64,000 nucleotides of DNA from Durusdinium trenchii (lineage: Eukaryota; Sar; Dinophyceae; Suessiales; Symbiodiniaceae), in the NCBI GenBank assembly GCA_963970005.1, contig CAXAMN010001114.1, positions 1,660,451-1,724,450 on the forward strand, given 5' to 3'. Positions within the stretch are counted from its first letter, which is position 1. Every line of letters begins with the position of its first letter. The position numbers and the translations under genes are program-made. This document shows, one piece after another, positions 21,784 through 33,096 of this stretch. The notes under the pieces were generated by a model. That model made no database searches, was not told where the DNA came from, and was given only the letters and a program-made list of their open reading frames with translations.

Positions 21784-22560
21784 CTAAGAACAATCCATAC
21801 CATCTCCTCGGTCTTCCACTCTATAGAACAGGTGGGGGTGAATGGTCTGCATGCATGGGTGAGCAAATTGAAGGGAGTTTCCTGACTGACATGCTGCAGA
21901 TCGCTCTAGCCAAGGTGCTGCATGAGAATCTGCACCTGCAAGTACAAACGACACTATCTCGCCGGAAGTCTCTTCATACATGTTCCTGCATGGTCCCTCT
22001 AGCCTTGCAACATGAACGCGGTGCAGTGCCCGAAAACTGTGCATGCGGCAGTAGGCTGAAACAACTCCGCCCACGTAGGTTGCTCTAACGAATCGCAATC
22101 CCTTCAAGACCTGCCTCAGTGGTAGATTTGACACTCATCAAGTTCCGGATGATGAGATATAGTGCTGTTGGCAAGAAGGCCAGGAAGACCTGTCTGGATT
22201 GCCCAGGTTGCAGTTCCATGCGTGCAGTTCCCTTCATACATGTTCTGTACAGCTTACCAGTTTTTGCTGTACAATTGAACGCCTTGCGGCCTTGCACATT
22301 ATATAGACGATCTATATACTGTGACACCATTTGCTTGTGGATCGTTTCATTGGTTCATTGTGCCGAGCGGTTGACAAACTTGTTGATCACCACCCACTCA
22401 AGAACATACTTCTGCTACTAGTACATTGCAAAACTGGTAGCGGCCAGGATCAGCCAGGCCTTCAGGGCAATGGTCGCAAACACGCCGGTCAACATCCGAT
22501 CCTCAGGCCAGGACATCTCTCGTCAGCAGCGGCAGCTCGTGGAGTCAAACTCGTCAGGCT
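21784..22560 (-). CDS. Candidate membrane-protein exons, function unknown
   Basis: Minus-strand segments with membrane character: 22450-22550 (MLTGVFATIALKAWLILAAT), 22360-22420 (KYVLEWVVINKFVNRSAQ) and 22090-22240 (QVFLAFLPTALYLIIRNLMS, then VKSTTEAGLEGIAI). Exon borders were not resolved. They could be the 3' part of the channel gene at 24.2-27.2 kb, which lies upstream in the same direction, or another transporter. Confidence 0.3.
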
Positions 22561-22790
22561 TTGTGTCAGTGTAAAAGGATGTCGGCGTTTATGATCATTT
22601 ATGTCTCTGTGGATGGTTCAAGAGACGCAAAATTGTGAAGGGAAGATTGCTGCCATAATTCCAGCCATGGATGTTCTTGCACCAAGGCCTGCGCGGGGAA
22701 CAGCATCTTTCTCAGGCCCCGGGATCCACCTGTCAACCTCTCGTACTTGAATGAATTACGACCACTGAAGCAGCGAACGTCTTCATGTTG

Positions 22791-22985
22791 TTAACTGGTG
22801 ACCGCCTTCCAACCTTCATTGACGGCAGCAATATAAGGGCACCCGGTAAGTCTGAATGCATCTCTAGCGCAAGTCAAAAATGAGTAGCCTTGAGTCGAGG
22901 GAGGTTCTCCTGAAGCGCTCCAAAGGTTGTCCAACCTTGGATGCTTCAACAAGTTGAGGGCATGAATCAATTGAGTGGTGTTCAA
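22791..22985 (-). CDS. Candidate terminal exon
   Basis: One frame with HALNLLKHPRLDNLWSASGE and FRLTGCPYIAAVNEGWKAV reaches a stop at 22791. A second frame is also open here, so the reading frame is uncertain. Product unknown. Confidence 0.25.
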   Translation of the reverse strand: MNTTQLIHALNLLKHPRLDNLWSASGEPPSTQGYSFLTCARDAFRLTGCPYIAAVNEGWKAVTS

Positions 22986-23534
22986 AATTGTCTATATATA
23001 CTGTATACATAATTAAAATATGCAAAACAAACACCAGGCAGCAAAGTCCATTTTTTCGGACCGTCTTTTCTTGACCCTTGACGAACATGGACAGTGGATT
23101 TTCGAGCACTGCTCAATTAGGATATTAAAATTACACCGGCATAGACCGCTAATATCCCCAAATAACAACTATATATATCCGCCGACCCCAGCTGATGGGG
23201 GAGCGCCAGAGAATCACCGATATTTAAATATATATATATGCAGTCTCCGATGACACAGGCAAACAATTGGGAAGACCAGTAAGGAAACACACAGAGAGAC
23301 AAGTGTAAGGAGACAAGCCGCAGCAGCACCGATGGACCAAACCGCCGATCAGCCACCCCGCCGTTGAGAAGTAAGAGCCCCGATAGCTGAAAGATAGCTT
23401 TCAGCGATCTGGGGAAGAACGCATAATCAAGATGATTCTGCCAACTGTCTGAATAGAATATAGCAGAATGCAATGTAATGCAGTACTGAAATATATATAC
23501 TAAAATACATAGCCGCATAGCCCACACTGAAGCC

Positions 23535-23655
23535 TGTTGCACATCATATCCCGCAAAACTGCTTTGGAAGCTTCCACTACCCGACGTGAGTTGTTCCTGA
23601 CTTGTGCTGAGCGGCTGGAAATCAGAACCACAAAGGGCACCCAAAGGGTAAATAC
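23535..23655 (-). CDS. Exon with a membrane segment and basic tail
   Basis: It begins after the acceptor TTGGCCCAG|GTATTT. The frame reads VFTLWVPFVVLISSRSAQVR, then NNSRRVVEASKAVLRDMMCN: a hydrophobic helix followed by a charged amphipathic helix. A longer overlapping frame (23117-23860) crosses AT-rich intron-like sequence and was not preferred. It may belong to the channel gene upstream. Confidence 0.4.
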
Positions 23656-24189
23656 CTGGGCCAATACGGATGCTGGGGCAAAACACAGTGAACCCCATGG
23701 ACAGCACATAACACATCAAAAACAATCTTGACGCAACTGTTGAAAAGCATATCAGCTGAGGCCTCTTTGACAACTTTAACTGTTCACTTGGGCAAACATG
23801 CAGGTTACTGACCTTGAGAAGCACATTGAAACTACACAATTTGGGAGCCTTCGTTTCCACGTTTGTTGCTCCACACTCTCAGGGCCGAACACCCCAAATC
23901 GAGGCCACGCCCGCCCAGTTCCACCCAGCGGAATTCATCTCTTGATCCTTGGCTCTAGGTGATCTCTAAAACCATGTTACACCACAAAGTGCGCAAATTG
24001 CTCAGGGAAAGCCGAAGGTTGCTTTGCAAGATTGCTTTGCAGAATCCGTATGCTGTAGCATGGCTGCATCGTGATCATGCATGAAAGGCCCAAGGCTCTG
24101 CAAGATTTTCATATATCCTTAGATGCATACACGCAATGCTCAGGCAAATTCAACGGTAAGGAGTCTCCACCCTTCCACCCTAAAACTTC

Positions 24190-24437
24190 CAAGTGCCCAC
24201 CCAGCACCATCTTTGTCTAAGAGTCAAATCATGAGGATCTGGTGGCATGGAAATTTGGAAATTGGTGACATCCCGCGTGTACTGCTCCTGGTCAGGGGCA
24301 TCGAACATCGTCAACATCGTCTCGGGTCTTCGGATTTCTCCATGTCATCGTGGAGATTCGGTCCCTGGAAGCCAACCGTGAAGCCAGCTCCGTGTTGAAG
24401 GTGACAAAGCCCGTGGAGGTGCAAACCAAAGGATCGC
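24190..24437 (-). CDS. Channel gene, exon(s) with TGFVTF and PPDP motifs
   Basis: The acceptor TTCGCCTCAG|GCGATCC opens the frame D-P-L-V-C-T-S-T-G-F-V-T-F. The PPDPHDL block near 24210 is in a different frame, so a short intron or a frame error lies around 24300-24330. An open plus-strand frame over the same bases is a mirror of this exon. Confidence 0.5.
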
Positions 24438-27197
24438 CTGAGGCGAACCAAGACTAGACCCTTTGGGTAGTGCATTTGTGCATGCGAAGAACTTTACTGG
24501 CCAAAGGATTTGCGAAACACGCGGCAAAATTGTGTACTGAAAGAGATAGAATGAGGTAAATACAGTCTTGTTGGAGAATGTTGGATATATGTATATATGG
24601 TTATGTAAGTTATGTATATATGTTTGGACACTTGGTCCAACTAGGCGTTGTTAAACGGCGCGCTCAAACCGATTTGTTCCAGCAAAATGTCCAAAAAATG
24701 TTGCCAGCCGGCATTGATTGATGGGCATCAATGAAAACCAGTTTCGCTAAGTGGTCGCAATCTCTGTTCCATCTCAAGGACCCCAGCACTTCAGCTCGTC
24801 TAAAAACTGCTGCGTCTCCTTGAGTCCCATTTCGTAGGAATGCTCCACCTACACCTTCATACCAACACAGTATCTAGCAGGTGCCCCCCCTCTTGCCCCT
24901 TTTTGAAGGCAAGGAATTGCAAAAATTTACTAGTGTGCAAGCCCACGATTATCAGCATCGTGCTTTTTGGAAATACAAATCCGTCTTTCTGCCTTGTTGA
25001 ACTGGCTAGATGTTCATGTCCTATGCTACTCTACACTCTCCTTGACATTACTATTCACAACAAATTTGTTATTTAAGACATGTGACATGCACACTTCTTG
25101 ACCTCAAACTCACCGGTGAAAACGGATGAAGAAGGTGTTCCAATGCCGCATGTCTTTTGCATGGCCTCGAGCAACAGCATCTTTAACACGTCTTTGCGCT
25201 GAAGCGACTTCTTCCGTGAGGAGCTTGACACGCCTCAAGTCAGTGCACTACCGAAAGCATGAACGTTCATTACCCGCCTGTCGACAGGCTTACGGTATTT
25301 TCAGATATATTTTGCATGTGTTGCACCAACATTATCTCCCAAAAGCACCTGTTCTAATATTTGTTGGGGACAACGATCCAAGGCTGTGCTGCAAGCCATA
25401 AGGGCAATTGTGTGTGCAAGCCCTGCTGATGACTTTCTAAAGTAAATGGCAGATTGAATATGATTCAATTCATTAGTCGAATCAGCTTGTGACAAACCAG
25501 GTTCAGCCAGGGCACTTTTGACATCTAATCAAATTGACCTTCTCCGGTTCGTTGCCTTCTGGAGATCCAGCATCCTCATGCATCGTGATTGTAAGAGTGA
25601 GGCTTATCAAGCAGAGTGAGGCCAATTTTGGGACTTGAGACCGGAAGAACGCTCGAACAAGGGTCTGAGCTTGCATGTGACTGAAGCCCATTGATCACCA
25701 CGCGTGGTGATTGCATTGACCCCTCTTAAGGGTGAACCTAGCCTCCCAATGCTGCTTGGCGTGCACCACCTGGAGTCTGGCTTCCCTCAAGGCGGCTACC
25801 TGCAGGATTGCCCAAACACAGTCAGTCATCAAAAGCAAATAACTATAAATAACTTAAATAATAAACCAAACAGTTTTGATTTCTAGTCTCTTGTGGGACG
25901 ACTCCTCGTCCCTGTCCGTCACCAAACAAAAATGGCCACTTGCAATCATGTAACTTGGCACAAATGTTGGCACAAATGCATGCACGACTTTCCTCGTGTT
26001 CTGACAATAGCGATAATAGCGGCCCCGGACGCTGAGCAGGCCTGGTGAGACAAGCGGCCTGTCCGCTCGGCGCGGTCAAATCACAACAGCAACTCTTGAA
26101 TGGAGGTCACGTGGTCTGAGCAAGCACAACTGATTACCTTTGCTTGCCTGTTCGTGTGATCAGCCACCACTAGTCATTGAGCACTGCGCAATGTCATGCG
26201 AACTCTATCAACGACAACAGCAATCATAAATGCAACAGCTTCCACAATATGCCACAATCACCTGCCTGCTTTATATAAAGCAACCACATTCACCGCCACC
26301 GCAGCTATGACTCTATTACTCCTAGTGTTCTTCTTTCCAAAGCTGCGGCTACTTCTACAACTATAGCGGCTAGTCTTGTTTCTTGCAGAATTCATCCCCG
26401 CCACAACCGCAGTCTTTGTGAAATAAGTCGAGCAAGCGTTCTGGGATGTTCAGGGCTACCATGAATGAAACGGCGGTTAGCCTTTGAGATTCCAACCGAG
26501 CCACTAAAGGCAGGGAAACATCTGGAAACATATGCAAAACATCAAACATCAAACAAAGAAGCTAATGGAGACACTCATAAGCCATTGACCCACCTGTACG
26601 CCGCACCACATAAGCCCGCTCGATGACATCGTCGTTGAACACATTCGAGAAATACTGCTGCAAAGCACTGTCGGAGCGATACATCGGCGGAATGTTCCTG
26701 CAAAAACGAAGAAGAAAACAAGAAGGCAAGGGATGGCAATTTGTTTTGTTTCTTCGTGCTCAATTCAATACACCTGGATACACCTGGATCAGCATACGTT
26801 CAGCATACAACCATCATCTGTCACTGCTACACTGTTCAACGGTATCTAGCCGGGCTGGTGAGAAAAATGAACAAAAATTGTTGCGAGAATGTGCGATGTA
26901 CTAGCCGCTCGCAACCAACCTTGGCAGCATGGACATGTTCACATCAATGACCCTGTTCTCCACACTGGTACCGCATGCAAATTCGCTACTAGCAGCTTCT
27001 CTTTGCTGGTAGCAAGAATGCTACTGGTAGTAAGTAGCGATGCCCTTGTTCCTAGCAGTTTCTTGTTACTACTAAGTCCTTTGCTGGACACATCTCACCA
27101 CACGATTCCCCCACGTCGGCGTCCTTACCAGAACTGTGTTCGCTCGAGGGAAGGGAATGTCCTTCAACCACTGGTACCGTTTCTCTGTAAAATGCTC
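24190..27197 (-). CDS. CSC1/OSCA/TMEM63-type channel, cytosolic-loop exons
   Basis: Several exons in order on the minus strand read as the conserved cytosolic region of calcium-permeable stress-gated channels (DUF221 family, plasma or organelle membrane). Exon 27124-27197 gives RYQWLKDIPFPRANTVLVR. The next, 26594-26697, gives NIPPMYRSDSALQQYFSNVF then NDDVIERAYVVRRT. Exon 26370-26521 continues in phase with SLPLVARLESQ. After coiled-coil-like exons (25.1-25.8 kb), 24437 leftward gives STGFVTFNTELASRLASRDR, the T-G-F-V-T-F motif of the family, and shortly after, in another frame, MPPDPHDL, like the conserved PPDPxD block. Phases agree across the first three exons. The intron between the first two begins with GA. 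Transmembrane exons should lie to the right of 27.2 kb and left of 24.2 kb; only possible pieces were seen. Confidence 0.6.
25114..25247 (-). CDS. Coiled-coil exon, probably of the channel gene
   Basis: Acceptor GCTTTCGGTAG|TGCAC and donor TTTTCACCG|GTGAGT enclose a single open frame, LRRVKLLTEEVASAQRRVKD then AVARGHAKDMRHWNTFFIRF. Length 134. The charged heptad-like pattern fits the long cytosolic loop helix of the channel. Confidence 0.6.
25700..25799 (-). CDS. Coiled-coil exon, probably of the channel gene
   Basis: Acceptor GCAATCCTGCAG|GTAGCC is followed by VAALREARLQVVHAKQHWEA. The left end is uncertain. A tiny possible exon, DAGSPEGNEPEK (about 25547-25582, AG|G acceptor and GTCAAT donor), lies next downstream. 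Open sequence at 25380-25440 (TALDRCPQQILEQ, donor GTGCTT) may be a further exon. Confidence 0.45.
26370..26521 (-). CDS. Channel gene exon, LVARLESQ
   Basis: The acceptor CATATGTTTCCAG|ATGTTT continues the phase of exon 26594-26697 exactly. The frame stays open to TAG at 26370 through a Cys-rich end, KDCGCGGDEFCKK. Because the channel should continue, the true donor is probably earlier than the TAG. Confidence 0.55.
26594..26697 (-). CDS. Channel gene exon, NIPPMYRSD
   Basis: Acceptor TCGTTTTTGCAG|G and donor CGTACAG|GTGGGT. 104 bases, phase 1 in and phase 1 out, encode 34 residues containing the N-I-P-x-x-Y-R-S-D core of the family. Confidence 0.65.
26984..27085. repeat. CTAGTAG-type dispersed repeat, locus 4
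   Basis: Short, diverged copies (GCTACTGGTAGTAAGTAGCG, TTCCTAGCAGTTTCTTGTTACTACTA) inside the intron that has the GA donor. Confidence 0.6.
27124..27197 (-). CDS. Channel gene exon ending at a GA donor
   Basis: The frame EKRYQWLKDIPFPRANTVLV joins the next exon in phase only if the exon ends GTAAG|GACGCC, that is, with a GA-AG intron. GC and GA donors are known in dinoflagellates. The right limit uses acceptor TGTGCAG|GAGCAT. Confidence 0.55.
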
Positions 27198-27362
27198 CTG
27201 CACACTGCGCCGTTGAATGTGCAATTAGAACTGCTCCAACACCCATCCAGTGTGCAACAGTTGGAGGCCCTGGAAGAAAAAAAATCATCTTCCCATCCTC
27301 CCAACCCATGTAAGAACACCTGCTACTTGTGAATTTTCAAGTACCAAACAAACCTGGTAGTT

Positions 27363-27470
27363 GCCAATGACGTCTCCTGGCGCTTGGTGGCTGATATGTC
27401 GAAACCTGCTATATTGGTATTCTTATGTGTTTTTACATATCAGCCATAGGCTCCAGGAGACGTTCATGCC
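27363..27470. repeat. Imperfect inverted repeat, about 42-bp arms
   Basis: The left arm (27363-27405) contains ACGTCTCCTGGCGCTTGGTG, then GCTGATATGT. The reverse complement of the right arm (27429-27470) contains ACGTCTCCTGGAGCCTATG, then GCTGATATGT. By eye about 80% of the arm positions match, with a loop near 24 nt. Confidence 0.65.
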
Positions 27471-28080
27471 AATGATTTTACCATATTTTACCATGGGTGG
27501 GGGGGGAATTTGCGTTACTATTGACCACGAATCAGAGGGTTTGGGACACTGGTCGTTATGGGGCAGATCTGCAACGGACTGGTGATTGAACGTTTGCAGG
27601 CAAGCTATTCTGATTTGCATTGATTTGCTAGTTGCATACCTTTAGAGGGGGAAGTGAAGATGGTTACGTCCAAATCCTGCTTGGGCCAGAAAGAGAGAGC
27701 AAGGATCCAACGTGATCCTCAAAACATCAAAGAACAACGCTTTGCCCTGCTAGTACCGTCGCGCTGAGGGTCTTCATTTCACCTGGTCATTGCAGGGCTT
27801 TTGCAGGAATCACGCACTTTACCGCACAGATGGCGTTCACGAACCCCGCAAAGAGCCCAGGCTGCGGTGAAGCAATGCACGCCGCTGTCAGTGCGGAGTG
27901 ACCGCTTGGACGCGCTTGGAGCTGCAACTACATTCCCCTATTGTCACCGACTCGTGCCTTGGAGCAACAAGCAGCATGCTTACTTAGATTTCCATGTTTT
28001 GTTCCCCTCATCCGGGCTATACACCTGGCAGGCTAAAGTTTATAGCGCAACGTTTTTTATTGTTCTGGTGGACACTGAAG

Positions 28081-28545
28081 GCCTGAGTGTGTCGAGGACG
28101 ATGGAGCAGTCGAGAAAGGTGAGGATGCAAGTGCTGGGGACATGGTCGAGTTGGAAGAAGGCTCGAAGGCTGCGTTGCTCGCAAGACGACTGGGTGCACT
28201 TGACTTACCTACCTTCCGCTGCTGCGAAGCACTTCGCCTGAGATCATTACCTTTACTTTACTCCACGTACCGCTTTTTCCGAATCAGGACTGCTTACAGA
28301 CCTTTTGTGCAAAGGTTCTTGCTCTAGCTGATATGAAGACTCGAGCAGTCAAGATCGATATGCTGACCAATCGAGCGCTGGAGGCGATCCACAAGTTAGG
28401 CCTTGAGGAAGCACGAATGCTGGAAGCAGCTGTATTCAATGAGAAGGCAACAGTTCTCAGCGGCGCCATGAGTTGGGCACTGTGTTCGACTATGGTGATC
28501 GGGCTCCTTGGCGGTTTCCATCCTTGGCTGCCTACGAACAAGTGA
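28081..28545 (+). CDS. 3' exons of an unrecognised plus-strand gene
   Basis: Two exons. The first (from about 28081, acceptor CACTGAAG|GCC, to about 28245) reads EKGEDASAGDMVELEEGSKA, then ALLARRLGALDLPTFRCCEA, acidic and globular. The second, 28288-28545, follows TTTTTCCGAATCAG|GAC and reads 85 residues to TGA, with MKTRAVKIDMLTNRALEAIH and a hydrophobic stretch MSWALCSTMVIGLLGGF near the C-terminus. The donor between them was not fixed. An earlier exon may lie at 27800-27890. No family was recognised; one C-terminal membrane helix is possible. Confidence 0.5.
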
Positions 28546-29296
28546 CGTTGCCGTCTTTGGTGGCTGCTTCGTCTGGGTCACATGTGCAGGGAGTGTCTTA
28601 CAGAGGTCGCTGACAACTTCTGCGGGTCTTGTCGGAACGTGAAGCTGCAGCGAGCAGGAAGGCCATTGCTTGCGACTTCCATGTCAAGATATTTGAGACG
28701 TACTTGATGTGAACAAGTCCTTGATTCGTACTTGACGAACATCCGAAACTAGCGTCCTACTTGACGACCCTATTTTTTGGACTTTTTCTTGTGACTGTCC
28801 TCCTGACTGGGTTTCAGTCACACTCTCGTCTCCCACCCACAGGCGCCAGGCGACGTCGTAACCTGGTAGTTAGGTGGCAACCTTGCAAAATCTTGCAACA
28901 CGATTGAACATTATTGAACCACAGCGGAAAGACGTGCGCCAACCTTGTGAACTCAGGAATGCCGCTGCTTCAATGACTTCAAATGCACTTGAGCAAGACA
29001 ACATAAGACAACTTTGGCTGAATTACAATTTGCTGGATATTGCCATGTGGTGGTTCTTCCTGGTTAGATAATTGGCCAAGGAGAGACCGGCCATCATAGG
29101 ATTGAACTATTCAAACAGGCGACAAAATTTCCACGGGTCGCCGGCGTCCCTTCCCCTTTGCGCCCTTGGCGCCTGTGCAACTGCAATTGTCCAACTGGAC
29201 GCGCTCACCACAAACCACACCATAATTGCATGGACCTCATCCCATACCATTGTCCTTCCAAGTCATGGACCAAATCCTTCTACATTCTATAATTAG
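28546..29296. other. No gene seen
   Basis: Downstream of the plus-strand gene. Open frames here are short and unconvincing. Confidence 0.4.
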
Positions 29297-29491
29297 CTAG
29301 AATATGCTAGAATCACTGTCTAGTGCGCGCTTTTCACCAAAGCCGGACTCGCATTCTAAGATGCCAGCCCATAGCATCCAATCCGGCAAAGGATCCCTTC
29401 CAATGTCGAAGGTGCTCAACATGTCCAGCATCTTGGAATTTTTGTGCGCCTGCCCAGCACGTAGGGCTGAAGCAAACAGCTGAGACTGCAT
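29297..29491 (-). CDS. Candidate exon
   Basis: The frame contains SQLFASALRAGQAHKNSKML and DPLPDWMLWAGILECESGFG, with ordinary globular composition, and ends at a stop at 29297. No splice sites were assigned. Confidence 0.25.
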   Translation of the reverse strand: MQSQLFASALRAGQAHKNSKMLDMLSTFDIGRDPLPDWMLWAGILECESGFGEKRALDSDSSIF

Positions 29492-29622
29492 CAGTCAACG
29501 CTCACGGCCTTTGCCTCTCATTTCTCCAAAAAGAAAGTTGAGGAAAAGTTAAGCAAAAATAAGTTATCTTCCCTTGATCACATTTCACTATGGGAAAGCC
29601 ACGACATCAGCAAAACACCGAC

Positions 29623-31080
29623 TCAGCCTGGTAATGCATCGGAAGTAAGATGACGGACAGCACAGAGCCTGACCACTTCAGGCTCATAGATTACTAAAAA
29701 AAGCAACACGGCAAGCACCCGCCTATGACAAAAAATATTCTCCAAATGAGGCGGCGAAATTCCAGAAATGCCCATCCATCCAAGCCAGCTGCGCTGATCT
29801 GAGTCAAATCGCATGGCTCAATGAGTTAAGTTGAATCAAGAGTCCCAGAGAAAAAATAACACAACAGGTTTTATGTATATACGTATTGAACTCCTCGAAA
29901 GAACATGAACATGAATGAATGATATAATATTAGCCAGCATTGCAGGCCAAACAAGCCTCTGAACAAAAGAATTGAAGCCTTTGGCCTCGTCTTCCGGTGT
30001 AGTTTGCCGCACTTTCTTGATCCAATCGAAAGGGTCACATGCCTTAGTTTGCACACGCCCCTCAAGTAAATCCAGCCAAGATCGCCAACAAACATCGTAT
30101 GCCCTTCGTTGAACCCATAATCTGCAACGTGATGGAACATGTGCCTTTGAGTAAGGCAGTAGTGCCAAGGGCAGTTGAACTCTCTCTCCCTACGCTGCAG
30201 GTAGCTTCCACGAACAAGCTCCATTCAATTTCAAGACATCTTAAGACGTCATATCTTGCATCTGGCAGAATCCCAAAGTGGAATGCAAAACATGCATTAT
30301 TCATCTCACTAGTACTAAAATGCGCGAGAAAGGCACGGATCTGCGAAATGCCTGTGGCGCAAGGTCAATCAACATTGGCAAAGCTAACTGCGCGCGCCGA
30401 CCGAGTTCAACAGTATTCTGCCGTGTACACCGACCTCGCGGCCGTGCCCGGGGATACATCTGAAGCTATGGGAGCCAGCTCCAAGTCAGCCTGCACAACC
30501 GTGTTGAATGTTCCACTGGATAGCACGAGCCCGTTTGCTCAGCGAATCAGCTTTCAAAACAAACAATACTGTGAACAATACTGTAAGACCGGGAGAAAGT
30601 GGGAATCCAGTGCCTTTCACTTGCACAGCAGTATAGGCACAAAACATTGCAAGGTGAAGACTCTGAATACCTCTTTGTAAGAGTCATTCTAAATCAATCT
30701 ATTTAATAAATATATATATATATAATATACATACAAAACCCGTTCTTTCGGCTGATGCCAACCTGATTGCAAAGCCTCTGCAGAGTTTTGAGATTAGCTT
30801 GGCCACACCATCTGCTGTTTCCAACTGAGCTTGGAACCTCTCGAATGTAAACCCATGGCACCAACTTCCGCCACAAGCAAAATACCTCTTAATCACTGAA
30901 ACAGTACTTTACCTTGATTTGATGCATCTACTCTGACGCGTGTCATGTCCGAGCGCGTGTCATGGGCACTGAAAAAAGCAGACCGACGCCGAAGAATCCA
31001 ATGGAGAGAGCACCGCGCAACATGCGAATATCATCTTTGCCATTGAGGACAACACCCATCACCTTGGCCAATACCGAGTA
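29623..31080 (-). CDS. Multi-exon minus-strand gene, function unknown
   Basis: The terminal exon 29623-29693 starts after TGCTTTTTTAG|TAATC and ends DALPG-stop. Likely upstream exons, right to left: 30970-31080 (KVMGVVLNGKDDIRMLRGAL, then SIGFFG), 30770-30880 (FTFERFQAQLETADGVAKLI), 30430-30530 (QADLELAPIASDVSPGTAAR), 30205-30290 (FHFGILPDARYDVLRCLEIE) and 29930-30100 (SWLDLLEGRVQTKACDPFDW, then QTTPEDEAKGFNSFVQRLVW). All are on one strand and hydrophilic to amphipathic. The internal joins were not verified and no domain was recognised. (AT)n lies at 30709-30724. Confidence 0.4.
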
Positions 31081-31506
31081 TGTATCAACACTGTTTGTTC
31101 TGGAAATTGTGCCGCTTGAAGATGCTTGAAGCCCCCATGCCCTGCATACTTCGAGATATTCTAGAATGTGTCCAACCAACAGTTTTCACGACAATTTCAC
31201 GACATGCGTTGTACGACATGTTTTTTAAGGCCCCATTTCCACCAGCTCTCAAGGCTCCGACTCTGCTGGGTTGCTGTTCTCCTTGGTTTGTCAGCGACAC
31301 ATCCCGCCGCCTGCAACCTGTCGCCTCGACTTCTCTGGGCAATGCACACTCTCCCAGCTGTCACATTTGGAACTAATGAGTTTATAGATTAGTTTCGGAC
31401 ATGTCACTTGCCGTGTCAAGTATGGGCAAAATTCAAATGGACGTATAAGATCGTATAAGTCCGAAATCGAAGGTACATTTGACTTGGTCCAATGGTTCGG
31501 TCATGG

Positions 31507-31611
31507 TCATCCTGTCATTTGCGGGACTTGCGCATTCACGCCACCTTGTTCTCCCATGGATTTCTCGATTTGGCGGATTTCCCACTGCAGCGCATCTTCC
31601 AGCGTAGCAGC
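31507..31611 (-). CDS. Terminal exon of a further minus-strand gene
   Basis: After the acceptor CGAACCTGAG|G the frame reads ATLEDALQWEIRQIEKSMGE, then QGGVNAQVPQMTG to TGA. It is helix-forming and charged. Function unknown. Confidence 0.45.
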   Translation of the reverse strand, partial: AATLEDALQWEIRQIEKSMGEQGGVNAQVPQMTG

Positions 31612-33090
31612 CTCAGGTTCGGGCTATGGTCCTCACGCCGAAAGATCTTACACTTGAGATACTGTAGGTGCAAAATGCACATATCACTTGTCACCACGCG
31701 GCTATTCTAGGATAAATCAAGTACCAAGCACATGATTAGCAAAATCGCATGCGAGAATGCCCAAAGGGTGTCAGCCAAATCTAGGCAAGTGACCAAGTCG
31801 TCACTTGGCTCAGCCCGTTTCCTAAGTCGAAAATGCCCAATGAAAGCTTCCACCAGTGAGTTGTGTTACAGTGTTGCATGACGCCGCTCAAGAGCCATCA
31901 GTGATGCAGTAGTACACAAATCACCAACCACAATCCAAAAATGTGTCAGTTGTGATGCAGCATGCCCTTGACAATAAGGTGCTCACCAATCCTGAATTCC
32001 TCCGGGTCGCTGATTTGTTGTATTCCGGCCCTGAGCTTTCCTCCAGGGCGGTAGTTTCAAGAGCAAGCCCGGAACACGCATTCCTACGCATGCATAAAAT
32101 TGGTCACAAGCAACTTGCTGGTCGAGCACTCTGGCTTGTGATGCCTCTGTCGCACGCACTCCCCTTTAGCAACCACATGTCCTCTGCAAATTTTGACTCA
32201 CCGTCAGCAAGGAGGGGGCCTGCAGCATTCAATTGCTGCAATGGCGACAATTTTTTTAGTGGCTCCCCTGGTGCCCGAAGTGAATATGTCAAATCAACTA
32301 CTAACTAGTAACTAGTATTCATGCGCTCAGTGGATAGCGAACTCTACTGCCAACAAACTAGCAAGAACTATGGTTATGATTGGCACGACAGTCACAACAT
32401 GTCACAACAACAAACTGCAACATTAAAAACTAATCTAGATTTCAGGTTCGACTCCTCTCCTGCCCCTAAAACTCAATTACTCTTGGGACTCGCGGCTGAA
32501 CGAACTGCTTTCACAACGTCTGCCGTGCAACTCTCAGGTGATGCACTGCCTAAGTTGCAAAGGCAGCACGGCCCAAATCAAACCCCATGTATAATTTCCT
32601 CCACTGTGAGTGGGGGTAGGACGGGCTACTACTCTTTGTCATTGCCATCAATACGACAAGTATCAAGTATCTGGCAGGATCTCAATGGCACACCAAACTC
32701 AACTGCAAAAAAATGTGCCAGCATGCACAAGCTGGTAGTTGCACCCTTGTCCCTGGTATGTACATCCGGTCATGTGATGCAAATAATTGGCCAAACATGA
32801 TCGACTCAATCGACCAAATCACAGAGAGGATCCTTGGTGATGCGGCCCAAGGAGCAAAGATATGGAGACAACAATGCCAAGCTTCTCCAGGGAGCACATG
32901 GCATCTCTGTTGCAAGTTTCCTTAAGCGGATCAGAGTGGTTTTCCTTATCGCGTGAGTAGCCTGGAGGCAAGTTGGAGCCTCAAACGGCTATGTGTCAAT
33001 GCGTCGAGGCGACTTCAACTCCTGCCAGCACAAACCAATATTTAAATATATATATATAGAGAGAGAGAGAGCTATATATATACTATATAT
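31612..33090. other. Probable introns; weak exon candidate at 32104-32292
   Basis: A minus frame with LQQLNAAGPLLADGESKFAE and a possible mini-exon flanked by AATGCTGCAG|GCC and GACG|GTGAGT was seen at 32150-32270. Two frames are open there, so the call is weak. The rest shows nothing convincing. Confidence 0.3.
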
Positions 33091-33096
33091 ACTTTT

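Noticed and set aside
24295..24454. Plus-strand terminal exon with IVEIRSLEANREASSVLKVT
   Set aside because: It looked attractive at first, but the minus strand gives STGFVTFNTELASRLASR, a conserved channel motif, over the same bases.
25114..25247. NTFFIRF as the T-A-F-V-x-F motif of the channel family
   Set aside because: The better match TGFVTFNT lies downstream at 24.4 kb; this exon fits the preceding coiled coil.
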